A DNA stretch of 64,000 nt. Source: Pseudoxanthomonas sp. SE1. GTDB lineage: Bacteria; Pseudomonadota; Gammaproteobacteria; Xanthomonadales; Xanthomonadaceae. The notes under the pieces are model-generated. The model was not told the origin of the DNA and made no database searches. It was given only the letters and a program-made list of their open reading frames with translations. This document shows, piece by piece, positions 1-8,468 of the stretch; the stretch's first letter is position 1, and the number at the start of each line of letters is the position of its first letter. The position numbers and the translations under genes were made by a program. The stretch is from positions 735,001 through 799,000 of the forward strand of contig NZ_CP113783.1 in the NCBI RefSeq assembly GCF_029542205.1. Direction: 5' to 3'.

Positions 1-884
1 CCGGCTGGCTGAAGGCCGACGTACCGACGTTGACGTTCGAGCGGGCGCGGCAGTTCTGCACGTCGGTGGTCAACGAGAGCAACACGGGCCAGCGCATCAC
101 GGACATCGATCCGATGGTGTCGCTGACCTTCCCGACCGGCCAGCGCGCCCAGTTCGTGATTCCGCCGGCTTGCGATGCCGGCAAGGTGTCGATCACCATC
201 CGCCTGCCGGCAAAGTTCAGCAAGACCCTTGAGCAGTACGAGCAGGATGGTTTCTTCGACGAGATCCTGGAGCAGCAGCAATCGCTGGGCGACCACGACC
301 AGGAGCTGCTGGAACTGCGGCGCAGCCGCAACTACGCCGAGTTCTTCCGCAAGGCGGTGCACTACCACAAGAACATCGTCGTGGCAGGCGCGACCGGCAG
401 CGGCAAGACGACCTTCATGAAATCGCTGGTGAACCACATCCCCGACCAGGAGCGGTTGGTGACGATCGAGGACGCGCGCGAACTGTTCATCCGGCAACCG
501 AATGTCGTGCACCTGCTCTACTCCAAGGGGGGGCAGAGCGCCAGCAACGTCACTGCCAAGAACTGCATGGAGGCCTGCCTGCGCATGAAGCCTGATCGCA
601 TCATCCTGGCGGAGCTGCGCGGCGACGAGTCGTTCTATTTCATCCGGAACTGCGCCTCCGGCCATCCCGGGTCCATTACCAGTTGTCACGCGGGCAGCAC
701 GGCGCAGACATGGGATCAACTGGCGCTGATGGTGAAAGCGTCTTCCGAAGGTGCCGGCCTGGAGTTCGAGGTGATCAAGCGTCTGTTGAAGATGACGATC
801 GACATCGTCGTGCACATCAAGGCCCACGCCGGGCGCCGCTACATCACCGGCATCGATTTTGATCCCGCCCGCGCGCTTTCCTGA
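1..884 (+). CDS. virB11: VirB11-type T4SS ATPase (5' end outside window)
   Basis: Hexameric traffic ATPase at the inner-membrane base of a type IV secretion system. The frame is open to the left window edge (first full codon at position 3), so roughly the first 50 residues of a normal VirB11 are missing. Visible motifs are the Walker A GATGSGKTT (about nt 387-413), the acidic TIEDAREL box and the Walker B region RIILAELRGDE, followed by the histidine box ITSCHAGS. These are diagnostic of the VirB11/PulE secretion ATPase family, and the VirB order downstream identifies VirB11 rather than a pilus ATPase. A seven-G run at 527-533 is the only simple repeat. The next gene starts about 150 bases on, in the same direction. 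Confidence 0.95.
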   Translation, partial: GWLKADVPTLTFERARQFCTSVVNESNTGQRITDIDPMVSLTFPTGQRAQFVIPPACDAGKVSITIRLPAKFSKTLEQYEQDGFFDEILEQQQSLGDHDQELLELRRSRNYAEFFRKAVHYHKNIVVAGATGSGKTTFMKSLVNHIPDQERLVTIEDARELFIRQPNVVHLLYSKGGQSASNVTAKNCMEACLRMKPDRIILAELRGDESFYFIRNCASGHPGSITSCHAGSTAQTWDQLALMVKASSEGAGLEFEVIKRLLKMTIDIVVHIKAHAGRRYITGIDFDPARALS

Positions 885-1038
885 CTGGAGCCCTGCATGG
901 ATTCACTGCGCCCGAACCCGTTGATGTCCGCATTGGAGGCGTCCGTGCGAGGAGAATGGCACGCGTCGTCGCAGAAGGACGCGGGCGGTATCCGGCGATG
1001 TGTCGGCCCTGCCCGCACGCAGGGAGGAGGGTGAGGCG

Positions 1039-1824
1039 ATGTTGCCTGGCATGGAGCTGATGGGATGCACCGACCTGGCGGTCCCCGCCACGGTCATGCA
1101 CCACGTGGTGAAGGTCGAATCTTCATTCAATCGCTACGCCATCGGCGTAGTGGGTGGCCGCCTGGCGCGGCAGCCGCGCAATCTGCCGGAAGCCGTGTCT
1201 ACCGCGAGGATGCTCGAGGCGCGCGGCTACAACTTCTCGCTGGGGCTGGCGCAGGTCAATCGCTACAACCTGGCGCAGCAAGGCCTGGACAGTTACGAGA
1301 AGGCGTTCGATGTCTGCCCGAACCTTCGTGCGGGCTCGCGGATCCTGGCTGAATGCTATGCACGATCCGGCCAGGATTGGGGGAAATCCTTCAGCTGCTA
1401 CTACTCCGGAAATTTCGTCACCGGATACCGGCATGGCTACGTGCAGAAGGTGTTGGCATCCTGGCAACGCCAGCCTGGCGACGACACCGCGCCGGCCATC
1501 CCGGTGATCGATCGCACGACGGGGACGCGGCGAAGCGCGGCTGCTCGCACGAACGCCGCAAGCGTACCTTCGTCGCGCGTGGCGCGTCGCATTGAGGAAG
1601 CGCGGTCCAATCGAAGCGCCATGCCCGCATCCGCCATGTCCGTGGCGGGGGCGCTCCAGGCACCGCCCGCATCCGCGCCTGCGACAAACGCTGCGCCGGT
1701 GATTGCGCAACCGTCGGCCGACGCACCCGTGCTGGTGCAGGCCTATCACCAGAACACAACCGCGACGCCACCGGCGCCGCAGGTCGTGCAGGTATCCGGG
1801 AGGGATGACGCTTTCGTCTTCTAG
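1039..1824 (+). CDS. virB1: VirB1-type lytic transglycosylase
   Basis: Periplasmic murein-degrading enzyme thought to open the cell wall for assembly of the secretion channel. The N-terminal half is an SLT/VirB1 fold: the catalytic glutamate lies in KVESSFNRYAIGV (about Glu27), followed by GLAQVNRYN and the SCYYSGNF segment that closes the domain. The C-terminal 100 residues are Ala/Pro/Arg-rich and look disordered, as in other VirB1 proteins. I chose ATG 1039 because a GGAGG-type ribosome site lies at 1023-1028; an in-frame GTG at 1000 would add 13 residues without a good site. No clear signal peptide is visible with this start, so export route or start remains slightly uncertain. Confidence 0.88.
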   Translation: MLPGMELMGCTDLAVPATVMHHVVKVESSFNRYAIGVVGGRLARQPRNLPEAVSTARMLEARGYNFSLGLAQVNRYNLAQQGLDSYEKAFDVCPNLRAGSRILAECYARSGQDWGKSFSCYYSGNFVTGYRHGYVQKVLASWQRQPGDDTAPAIPVIDRTTGTRRSAAARTNAASVPSSRVARRIEEARSNRSAMPASAMSVAGALQAPPASAPATNAAPVIAQPSADAPVLVQAYHQNTTATPPAPQVVQVSGRDDAFVF

Positions 1825-1899
1825 CAGTACCCGCCACGGATGGCTCAACGGCACGCGAAAGTGCCACCCACCATTGCAACCACCATTTGGGGTCGACAT

Positions 1900-2274
1900 A
1901 TGAACAACACGCACGTTACTCAAGCCAAGCAGGCATCCACCGCCCTGGTCGTGATGATGGCCTCTGCCGTCGCACTGGCATTTCCCGAACTCGCGCTTGC
2001 CCAGGACGCCACGGGTGCACAGGGGCGCGTTACCAGTTTCTTCACCAACATAAATTCCCTGCTGAACGTTGCATCCATCGCCATCGTCACCATCGCCGTG
2101 ATCTTCGCGGGGTACCAGATCGCATTCAATCAGAAGCGTATCGGTGACGTGGCGCCGGTGCTGGTCGGCGGTTTCCTGATCGGTGCTGCGGCGCAGATCG
2201 CGAAGATGCTGCTGCCGGACGACGTGACCTCCACGGCCATGGTGGTCGGCCAGATGCTGCTGCAGCATGCATAA
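1900..2274 (+). CDS. virB2: VirB2 major pilin of the T4SS
   Basis: Small membrane pilin, 124 residues. A long signal peptide ends near LALA|QDATG (residue 34). The mature part has two hydrophobic helices separated by a short polar loop (FNQKRIGD), the standard VirB2/TrbC hairpin that inserts in the inner membrane before assembly into the pilus. ATG 1900 is preferred over an in-frame ATG at 1840 because the extra 20 residues would bury the signal peptide. The stop overlaps the start of virB3 by 8 bases, indicating translational coupling. Confidence 0.9.
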   Translation: MNNTHVTQAKQASTALVVMMASAVALAFPELALAQDATGAQGRVTSFFTNINSLLNVASIAIVTIAVIFAGYQIAFNQKRIGDVAPVLVGGFLIGAAAQIAKMLLPDDVTSTAMVVGQMLLQHA

Positions 2275-2581
2275 GAACGTGCTGTTCAGGGGCTGCACAC
2301 GCCCGCCCATGTTCATGGGGGTGCCTTACGTGCCTTTCACGATCGGGGCGGGCGGCTGCCTGCTGCTCACGTTCTACTTCAACATGTTCTTCCTGGCCCT
2401 GCTGCCGGTGGTCATCTTCATCATGCGGCAGATGGCGCGCCGCGACGAGATGATCTTCCGGCTGCTCGGGCTGCGGTGGCAGTTCCGGACCAAGGTCCGG
2501 AACCTCCGTCACCATGAAGGTATGTGGGTTTTCACGCCCAATGCGTACCGCAAGCGTTTCGACGAATCGATCCCGGACTGA
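2267..2581 (+). CDS. virB3: VirB3 inner-membrane T4SS component
   Basis: A 104-residue protein with the VirB3 layout: short cytoplasmic N-terminus (LFRGCTRPPMFMGVP), one or two closely spaced hydrophobic helices at residues 20-50, then a basic cytoplasmic tail. VirB3 associates with the VirB4 ATPase at the inner membrane, and the gene lies immediately before virB4 as expected. It overlaps virB2 by 8 bases and leaves only 4 bases before virB4. Confidence 0.92.
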   Translation: MHKNVLFRGCTRPPMFMGVPYVPFTIGAGGCLLLTFYFNMFFLALLPVVIFIMRQMARRDEMIFRLLGLRWQFRTKVRNLRHHEGMWVFTPNAYRKRFDESIPD

Positions 2582-2585
2582 ACCC

Positions 2586-5060
2586 ATGCTCGCGCCCGAC
2601 CTGTCCATCGCCGAGTTCATCCCCCTGTCCGCCCATGTGTCGCCGCACGTGGTCAAGACCACGGGTGGCGATTTCCTGCTGACCTGGCGGATGGATGGGC
2701 TTCCCTTCGTAGGGCGTGAGGAATGGGAGCTGGAGCATCGACACAACACGTTCAACCGGATGCTGCAGACGTTGCGGGCCCCCGACTTCGTCAACGTTGC
2801 GTTCTGGGTACATGACCTGCGGCGCCGCGGACGCGTCCGCTCCGGTGCGCGCTTCGGCCAGACGTTCAATCAGACGCTTTCCGACGGCTACTTCGACGCA
2901 CTGTCTGCGCAGAAGATCATGCGGAACGAACTGTACCTCACGATGATCTTCCGACCTATCGTGATGGGCAAGAAGTTCGTCGAGAAGTCCGCGAATATCC
3001 CTCGCCTGCAGGCCGAGCAGGAGCAGGCCGTGTCCAAGCTGATGGAACTGGCAGGCAATGTGGAGGCGGTGCTGAAGGACTACGCGCCGGTCAGGCTGGG
3101 CATGTACGAGTCCGACACGGGTGGCGTTTTCTCCGAGACGCTGGAGTTCTTCGGCTTCGTGCTCAACCGCATCTCGGAGCCTGTCCCGGTACTGCGGGCG
3201 CCACTCTACGACTACCTCGCAGTCAGCCGGCACATGTTCTCGTCGAAGACCGGCGACTTCGTGGTCAGTACGCCTGACGGGCAGAACCATTTCGGCGCGA
3301 TCCTCAACATAAAGGAGTACACGGACGGCACCTGGCCCGGCATTCTCAACGGACTGAAGTACCTCGACTTCGAGTACGTCATCACCCATTCGTTCAGTCC
3401 GATGGGGCGACAGGACGCGCTGAAGGTGCTGGACCGCACCAAGGGAATGATGATCTCGTCCGGCGACAAGGCGGTCAGCCAGATCGCGGAACTGGACGGT
3501 GCCATGGATCAGGTCGCCTCGGGCAACTTCGTGCTGGGCGAGTATCACTTCATCATGACCCTGTATGCGGAGGATCAGGCACGCCTCTCACAGAACGTCG
3601 CGGTGGCCCGGGCCGAGCTGTCCAATGCCGGTTTCGTTTCTACCAAGGAGGACCTGGCGGTGTGCTCGTCCTTCTACTCCCAGCTGCCCGGCAACTGGCG
3701 CTACCGGACACGGCTGGCGAATGTCAGCTCGCTGAACTTCCTGGGCCTGTCGCCCTTGCACAACTTCGCCACCGGCAAGCGGGACAATAACCCCTGGGGC
3801 GAATGCGTCACCGTACTGCAGACCACCAATGGCCAGCCCTATTACTTCAACTTCCACGCTACCCATCCTGCCGAGAATTCGTTGGGGGAGAAAGCGATCG
3901 CCAACACCATGGTCATCGGCAAGTCGGGCACCGGCAAGACGGCACTGATCAACTTCCTGCTGAGCCAGGTCCAGAAGTTCGATCCGGTGCCGACCATCTT
4001 CTTCTTCGACAAGGATCGTGGCGCGGAGATCTTCGTACGCGCCTGCGGCGGCAACTACCTGGCGCTGGAGAATGGCCAGCCGACCGGCTTCAATCCGTTC
4101 CAGTGCGAGCGAACGGATGCCAACGTGCAGTTCCTCGCCGGGTTGATCAAGGTGCTGGCGGCCAAGACGCATTACACCGCCCGTGAGGACGAGGACGTGT
4201 TCCGGGCGGTTGAGGCGATGCTCGACATGCCATTCCACCTGCGCTCGATGACCAATTTCCAGAAGAGCCTGCCCAACATGGGCGACGACGGCCTGTACGC
4301 GCGCCTGCGCAAGTGGACAGCCGGCAACGCGTTGGGCTGGGTCTTCGACAATCCGGTGGATACCATCGACCTCGACCGGGCTAGCATCATCGGCTTCGAT
4401 TACACCGACGTCATCGAGAATGCCGAGATCCGCGTGCCGGTGATCAATTACCTGCTGCACCGGCTGGAGGAGCTGATCGACGGGCGTCCGCTCATCTACG
4501 TGATGGACGAGTTCTGGAAGATCCTCGACGGTGGTGGCGCGCTCAAGGATTTCGCCAAGAACAAGCAGAAGACGATCCGGAAGCAGAATGGCCTGGGCAT
4601 CTTCGCCACGCAGAGTCCGGAAGATGCGCTGGCGAGCGACATTTCCGCCGCGCTGATCGAGCAGACCGCCACGCTGATCCTGTTGCCTAATCCCAATGCG
4701 TCCCGCGACGACTACATCGATGGCCTGAAGCTGACCGATGCCGAGTTCCAGGTCATCAAGAGCCTGGACGAACGCTCGCGCTGCTTCCTCGTCAAGCAGG
4801 GACATGCGTCGACGGTCTGTCAACTCAACCTGCGCGGCATGGATGATGCGCTGGCGGTGATCTCGGCCAGTACCGACAACATCGAGATCATGCACCGGAT
4901 CGTCGACGAAGAAGCGCAGCGCCTTGAGATCGACAAGGCCGATCTGCTGCCCGAGCAGTGGCTGCCGCGCTTCCAGGAGGAGCGGAAGGGCTCGGGCCGT
5001 ATGGCCTCCTCCCGATCGCCTCAGGAAAAAAGCGGGAGCAGTAGGCGCGCCTATACCTAG
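2586..5060 (+). CDS. virB4: VirB4 T4SS ATPase
   Basis: Largest ATPase of the type IV machine, 824 residues, powering substrate transfer and pilus assembly at the inner membrane. The N-terminal CagE/VirB4 region is followed by a RecA-like domain with Walker A GKSGTGKTA at about residue 443 and Walker B LIYVMDEFW near 635. The segment IRKQNGLGIFATQSPEDAL is typical of the family. ATG 2586 sits 4 bases after the virB3 stop and gives the usual N-terminus; the upstream in-frame ATG at 2514 lies inside virB3. The gene is intact and normal in length. Confidence 0.95.
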   Translation: MLAPDLSIAEFIPLSAHVSPHVVKTTGGDFLLTWRMDGLPFVGREEWELEHRHNTFNRMLQTLRAPDFVNVAFWVHDLRRRGRVRSGARFGQTFNQTLSDGYFDALSAQKIMRNELYLTMIFRPIVMGKKFVEKSANIPRLQAEQEQAVSKLMELAGNVEAVLKDYAPVRLGMYESDTGGVFSETLEFFGFVLNRISEPVPVLRAPLYDYLAVSRHMFSSKTGDFVVSTPDGQNHFGAILNIKEYTDGTWPGILNGLKYLDFEYVITHSFSPMGRQDALKVLDRTKGMMISSGDKAVSQIAELDGAMDQVASGNFVLGEYHFIMTLYAEDQARLSQNVAVARAELSNAGFVSTKEDLAVCSSFYSQLPGNWRYRTRLANVSSLNFLGLSPLHNFATGKRDNNPWGECVTVLQTTNGQPYYFNFHATHPAENSLGEKAIANTMVIGKSGTGKTALINFLLSQVQKFDPVPTIFFFDKDRGAEIFVRACGGNYLALENGQPTGFNPFQCERTDANVQFLAGLIKVLAAKTHYTAREDEDVFRAVEAMLDMPFHLRSMTNFQKSLPNMGDDGLYARLRKWTAGNALGWVFDNPVDTIDLDRASIIGFDYTDVIENAEIRVPVINYLLHRLEELIDGRPLIYVMDEFWKILDGGGALKDFAKNKQKTIRKQNGLGIFATQSPEDALASDISAALIEQTATLILLPNPNASRDDYIDGLKLTDAEFQVIKSLDERSRCFLVKQGHASTVCQLNLRGMDDALAVISASTDNIEIMHRIVDEEAQRLEIDKADLLPEQWLPRFQEERKGSGRMASSRSPQEKSGSSRRAYT

Positions 5061-5129
5061 TAAGTCAACTGTCAAGCATGCCGGCAGGCGAGGTCGCCGT
5101 GACCCGCTCGGCACAAGGAGAGATGGTCT

Positions 5130-5900
5130 ATGTCTCACGTCAACTCAGCCCACTGCCACTCCGCGCCGAAGCGTCGCCTCGCTTCTGTCATGGCGTTGAT
5201 CCTGCTCGTACCGTGGGGCGCCACGCAAGCGTCGGGAGTTCCCGTGATCGATGGCGCGCACATCGGCATCAACAAGTTCGCGTGGATCGAGCAGTACAGG
5301 CAGATGTATCAAGAGCTGCAGAGGCAGATGGAGCAGTACCGCACGCAGATCCGCGAGCTTGAGCAGAAGTATGTGAACGGACCATCTTTCAATGGTGGAT
5401 TGGGCTATCGCGAGACATTGTCGGAGCGTGGTCTGAACGACTATGTGGCAGAGCGCTGCGGCACTGGCAGTGGCCTGCGCACAGGTCCAGCACAGCTCAA
5501 GAGTATTGCCGAGCGTCAGTTCAAGAACTGTGTCGCGATCATCCAGACAGAGAACACGCGCTACAACGTGATGGTGAGAGTGCTGAAGAATCTTGATGTC
5601 AGGGATAGGCAAATGGAGGAACTTAAAAAGCAGGCTGCTGCCGTACCCGCGGATCAACCGGGCGCGCTGGAACGAGTGAAAGCCAACATCGCCCAACTGG
5701 AGGCGTACGTTGCTCTTGACATCCAGAACGCGAATACCCTGTTGGATGCCTATGACGCAAGTCTGAAAGCCTTGAACACCGAGCAGGTGTGGCTGGGTCA
5801 GGCCGCGTTCAACGGCAAGGGACGTGGCTTGCTGGGTGACGTCGTCCAGTACGGCGCCCTGAAGGGTGCCCTGCAGGTTGCGCGCAGTCGAGAGCGATAG
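5130..5900 (+). CDS. virB5: VirB5-like minor pilus subunit
   Basis: A secreted 256-residue protein with an N-terminal signal peptide (basic residues PKRR, hydrophobic stretch, likely cleavage near ATQASG). The mature part is dominated by long amphipathic helices (IEQYRQMYQELQRQMEQY and the later KQAAAVPADQPGALERVKA region). That is the VirB5/TrbJ pattern: a pilus-tip adhesin-like subunit built of a helical bundle. Position between virB4 and virB6 supports the call. A GGAGAG ribosome site lies at about 5117-5122. Sequence conservation in this family is low, so the name rests on fold pattern and order. Confidence 0.8.
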   Translation: MSHVNSAHCHSAPKRRLASVMALILLVPWGATQASGVPVIDGAHIGINKFAWIEQYRQMYQELQRQMEQYRTQIRELEQKYVNGPSFNGGLGYRETLSERGLNDYVAERCGTGSGLRTGPAQLKSIAERQFKNCVAIIQTENTRYNVMVRVLKNLDVRDRQMEELKKQAAAVPADQPGALERVKANIAQLEAYVALDIQNANTLLDAYDASLKALNTEQVWLGQAAFNGKGRGLLGDVVQYGALKGALQVARSRER

Positions 5901-5961
5901 CGTCTGCGTCACCATGACAAGCTGGATCGTGATCAACCATCAAGCACAGGCCCTCACATAA

Positions 5962-7032
5962 ATGGACGTCGGAGCGCTCTCGATCATGGAGGCGGCAGCA
6001 GGATGGCTGCCCCTGCATGCGTCATTACCCAACATGGTCTTCTTCCATGAGATCAACGATTTCATCGATGACGAGCTTATCAATGAATACCTGCCAAATC
6101 TTGGCCGAAGAGTCATGCGAGTCGTGGGTGGTATCGGGACGATACTCCTTACGCTGTGGATCATGATCCAGGGATATCGGATCGTTACCGGGCAGTCTCG
6201 GGAATCCATGCTGGCCCTGGTAGTCAGCTCGCTTCGGGCAACATTCATCGTGGGCATCGCACTGGGCGCCGCCGTTTCCTGGGGTCCGATCTATGAGTCG
6301 CTGACGGACGGGCTGACGAAGACCATCAATGAAACGATGACGGGCGAACCGGATGAAGGCGGTGCATATGGAGACATCGACCGAACGCTGGCCATCATGC
6401 AGGTTGCGCTGTCCGCCATCGATACGGTAGACAGCAATCACGACATGGTGACCGAGAAGCAGAAAGAAAGGGCGCTGCTTTTCACGGGCGTAGGGTTGGG
6501 AGCGCCTGCCATCATGGCGGCAGTGGCGATGATGCTGAACAAAGTTGCGATCGGCCTGGTTATCGCCATGGGGCCGGTCTTCATTCTCTGCCTTCTGTTC
6601 GAGCAAACCAAATCACTTTTCCAGAAGTGGCTCATGTACGGAATAGGGACGTTGTTCTCGATGGCATTGCTGACCGTGATGGTCACGCTTGCCTTGGACA
6701 TGGTTATTGCCGTCGGAACCGCATTCTGGATTACCAGTGCGTTGGGCTTTGGCGGAGAGAACGTTACCAACATGGCCATGCAGCAAGGTGGGCTCGGTTT
6801 GATCTTGACCGCGCTCATCGTAAGCGCCCCGCCGATGGCGGCGATGCTGTTTCAGGGAACGCTTGGTCAATTTACGCCCTACAGTGCTTTCCAGCCATTG
6901 CAGCAGCCAGGTGCGCCAGGTCAGCCGGGCTATAGCGGAGTAAGCAGCGGGGGACAATCCTCGGCGCAGGTTACCTCGCCATCGCATACCACCTATCCTT
7001 CCTCGCATGCAATGAACAAGCAATACAACTAA
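5962..7032 (+). CDS. virB6: VirB6/TrbL-family polytopic channel protein
   Basis: Inner-membrane protein of 356 residues with about six hydrophobic segments between residues 45 and 310, the VirB6 component through which substrate is thought to pass. Characteristic stretches include MRVVGGIGTILLTLWIMIQG near the start and GLILTALIVSAPPMAAMLFQ near the end. The last 50 residues are a Gln/Pro/Gly/Ser-rich tail (QQPGAPGQPGYSG) ending in NKQYN. The start lies about 60 bases after virB5. A decayed second copy of the last quarter of this gene is found at 8190-8455. Confidence 0.9.
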   Translation: MDVGALSIMEAAAGWLPLHASLPNMVFFHEINDFIDDELINEYLPNLGRRVMRVVGGIGTILLTLWIMIQGYRIVTGQSRESMLALVVSSLRATFIVGIALGAAVSWGPIYESLTDGLTKTINETMTGEPDEGGAYGDIDRTLAIMQVALSAIDTVDSNHDMVTEKQKERALLFTGVGLGAPAIMAAVAMMLNKVAIGLVIAMGPVFILCLLFEQTKSLFQKWLMYGIGTLFSMALLTVMVTLALDMVIAVGTAFWITSALGFGGENVTNMAMQQGGLGLILTALIVSAPPMAAMLFQGTLGQFTPYSAFQPLQQPGAPGQPGYSGVSSGGQSSAQVTSPSHTTYPSSHAMNKQYN

Positions 7033-7043
7033 GGTGGCCGTCG

Positions 7044-7547
7044 ATGATGCGCACAACGATTTCGTTGCTCCTGCTGATGTTCTCGATCCCTTCTTATGCG
7101 CAGACCGCGTGTCCACAGGGCGTAGGACCTGGGGATCCACGTTGCGGTCCGGGTGGGGGCGTAGGAGGCGGGTGGGATCTTCCTGCAGGAAAGGTCTATA
7201 CGCGTTGGAAGACGACATGGGGGGCTTTGGCAGAGGATACCGCTGCCGGGAAAGTTGGCACATCAACGGGTCATTTCAGTCGCGGGGACGCTCGCCGCGA
7301 AGCGGTGGGAAAGTGCAAGGCTATCGGTGGCTCGGAATGTAAGTTGATCTTCACTTACAAGAATAGTTGTGCGGCGGTGGCTGATCCGGTCGATGCTGTC
7401 AACTCGCCAATGTCTGTAGTTCAGGCTGCGCCGACCATTGAGGACGCTTCCAGGCGGGCCCTTGAGATTTGCTCAAGTAAGAATGGAGGAGGCACCTGCC
7501 AAGTGAACTACAGGAACTGCACTGCCCCGGTTCTGATCCACGAGTGA
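7044..7547 (+). CDS. secreted DUF4189-family protein, copy 1
   Basis: A 167-residue exported protein: signal peptide with likely cleavage SYAQ|TA, a short Cys/Gly/Pro linker (CPQGV...RCGPGGG) and one DUF4189 domain. The domain keeps its Trp-Gly-Ala (TTWGALA), the ARREAVGKCKAIGG helix and four or more cysteines likely to pair in the periplasm. Function is unknown; DUF4189 proteins are often seen after virB6 in Xanthomonadaceae T4SS loci. Candidate roles are periplasmic immunity or an accessory part of the channel; neither can be proven here. The start follows an AAGGTGG site directly after the virB6 stop. Closest relative in the window is copy 3 (8469-8975). Confidence 0.8.
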   Translation: MMRTTISLLLLMFSIPSYAQTACPQGVGPGDPRCGPGGGVGGGWDLPAGKVYTRWKTTWGALAEDTAAGKVGTSTGHFSRGDARREAVGKCKAIGGSECKLIFTYKNSCAAVADPVDAVNSPMSVVQAAPTIEDASRRALEICSSKNGGGTCQVNYRNCTAPVLIHE

Positions 7548-7552
7548 TCGAT

Positions 7553-7645
7553 GTGGAGCCCTCATACGCGCCGGCGCCAGCAGCGAATAGCTCTGTCCAG
7601 CAGACTCCAATGACCGTTCATAGCCATAGAAGTGCTATCGCCTAG
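7553..7645 (+). other. short Pro/Ala/Ser-rich open frame, possible virB6-tail remnant
   Basis: Between DUF4189 copies 1 and 2 lies an open frame of 30 codons (GTG start, stop TAG at 7643). It reads as a low-complexity Pro/Ala/Ser/Gln peptide containing YAPAPAANSSVQQTP. Its composition resembles the VirB6 C-terminal tail, and its position just before a DUF4189 gene matches that of the clear virB6 remnant before copy 3. The similarity is too weak to call a pseudogene with confidence; it may simply be spacer. Confidence 0.3.
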
Positions 7646-7661
7646 CTCTGTGAGGTTTGCC

Positions 7662-8165
7662 ATGGAATCGAAAGAAGTACTGTTGTTTCTTCTACTTGGC
7701 GGGGCATCAGCAGCCAATGCGCAAACAGCCTGCCCCCAGGGTGTGGCGCCAGGTAGCCCTGCTTGCGGTCCGAGTGGTGGAGGGTGGCTTCCACCGCCTC
7801 CTCCGTCGATGCCGAGACAGCGCTGGAAACTGACATGGGGTGCATTTGCATCAGATGATGCGCAGTCTGTGATTGGAACTTCAACAGGTCAGTTCAGTCG
7901 CCGAGCCGCCAGCAAGGCGGCGATGGCTAAATGTGCCGCTTTGGGCGGGAGAAACTGCAAGGTCACGCTGACGTATGAGAATCAATGTGCCGTAGTTGCC
8001 GAGACTGTCGAGGACCTCCAGCCGATCGCCTCAGTTCAAGGGAGCGGTCCCAGCGTAGAGGAGGCAAGCAGGCCTGTGCTTGAAGCTTGCGCTCGTGATA
8101 ACAATGGTCACAAGTGCAAGATCGTTTACTCCAACTGTACAGCTCCCGTGTTGGACTACCGATAA
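7662..8165 (+). CDS. secreted DUF4189-family protein, copy 2 (divergent)
   Basis: A 167-residue paralogue of the genes on either side. It has a signal peptide (LLFLLLGGASAANAQ), a linker with both cysteines (CPQGVAPGSPACGPSGGG), and a DUF4189 domain with LTWGAFASDDA, a Cys-rich middle (CAALGGRNCKVTLTYENQC) and the C-terminal NCTAP. It keeps the domain cysteines but differs from copies 1 and 3 at many positions, so it is the oldest branch of the local expansion. ATG 7662 follows a TGTGAGG site; an in-frame GTG at 7632 would put ten extra residues before the signal peptide. Function unknown. Confidence 0.78.
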   Translation: MESKEVLLFLLLGGASAANAQTACPQGVAPGSPACGPSGGGWLPPPPPSMPRQRWKLTWGAFASDDAQSVIGTSTGQFSRRAASKAAMAKCAALGGRNCKVTLTYENQCAVVAETVEDLQPIASVQGSGPSVEEASRPVLEACARDNNGHKCKIVYSNCTAPVLDYR

Positions 8166-8189
8166 AGGGAATTGCAACCGGCCGTCCCT

Positions 8190-8455
8190 ACTCGGCAGCG
8201 AAAATGTCGTCGGCACAGCGATGCGGCTGGGCTGGTTGGAACTCATTCTGACCACGCTCATCGTAAAGGCTCCTTCTATGGCCGCGATGTTGTTCGAGGG
8301 AGTGCTTGCAACTTGACGCCTTACAGTGCTTTTCGGCCGTCGCAACAGCCCGGCGCACCGGGTCAGCCGGTGTAAGCAGTGGCGAGCAGTCACCGGCGCC
8401 TACGCAAGCGCATGGCAATGCTCCTTCTTATCCAACACATAGACGGTACAGCTAA
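8190..8455 (+). pseudogene. decayed copy of the virB6 3' end
   Basis: Translated pieces of this stretch match the last 85-90 residues of VirB6 but in three successive frames. The first is a segment around LELILTTLIVKAPSMAAMLF (intact gene: LGLILTALIVSAPPMAAMLF). After a frame change comes LTPYSAFRPSQQPGAPGQPV (intact: FTPYSAFQPLQQPGAPGQPG). A third frame gives SSGEQSPAPTQAHGNAPSYP and ends with a TAA at 8453. The TAA lies the same distance from DUF4189 copy 3 as the virB6 stop does from copy 1, within a few bases. It is therefore a relic of a tandem duplication covering the virB6 3' end plus the DUF4189 gene, with frameshifts and stops. Confidence 0.85.
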
Positions 8456-8468
8456 GGATGGATCATTC

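Noticed and set aside
1123..2316. 397-codon minus-strand frame across virB1-virB2
   Set aside because: Spans two real plus-strand genes and their spacer; no similarity or ribosome site.
3588..5138. 516-codon minus-strand frame opposite virB4
   Set aside because: Composition typical of an antisense shadow; no domain, and virB4 is certain.
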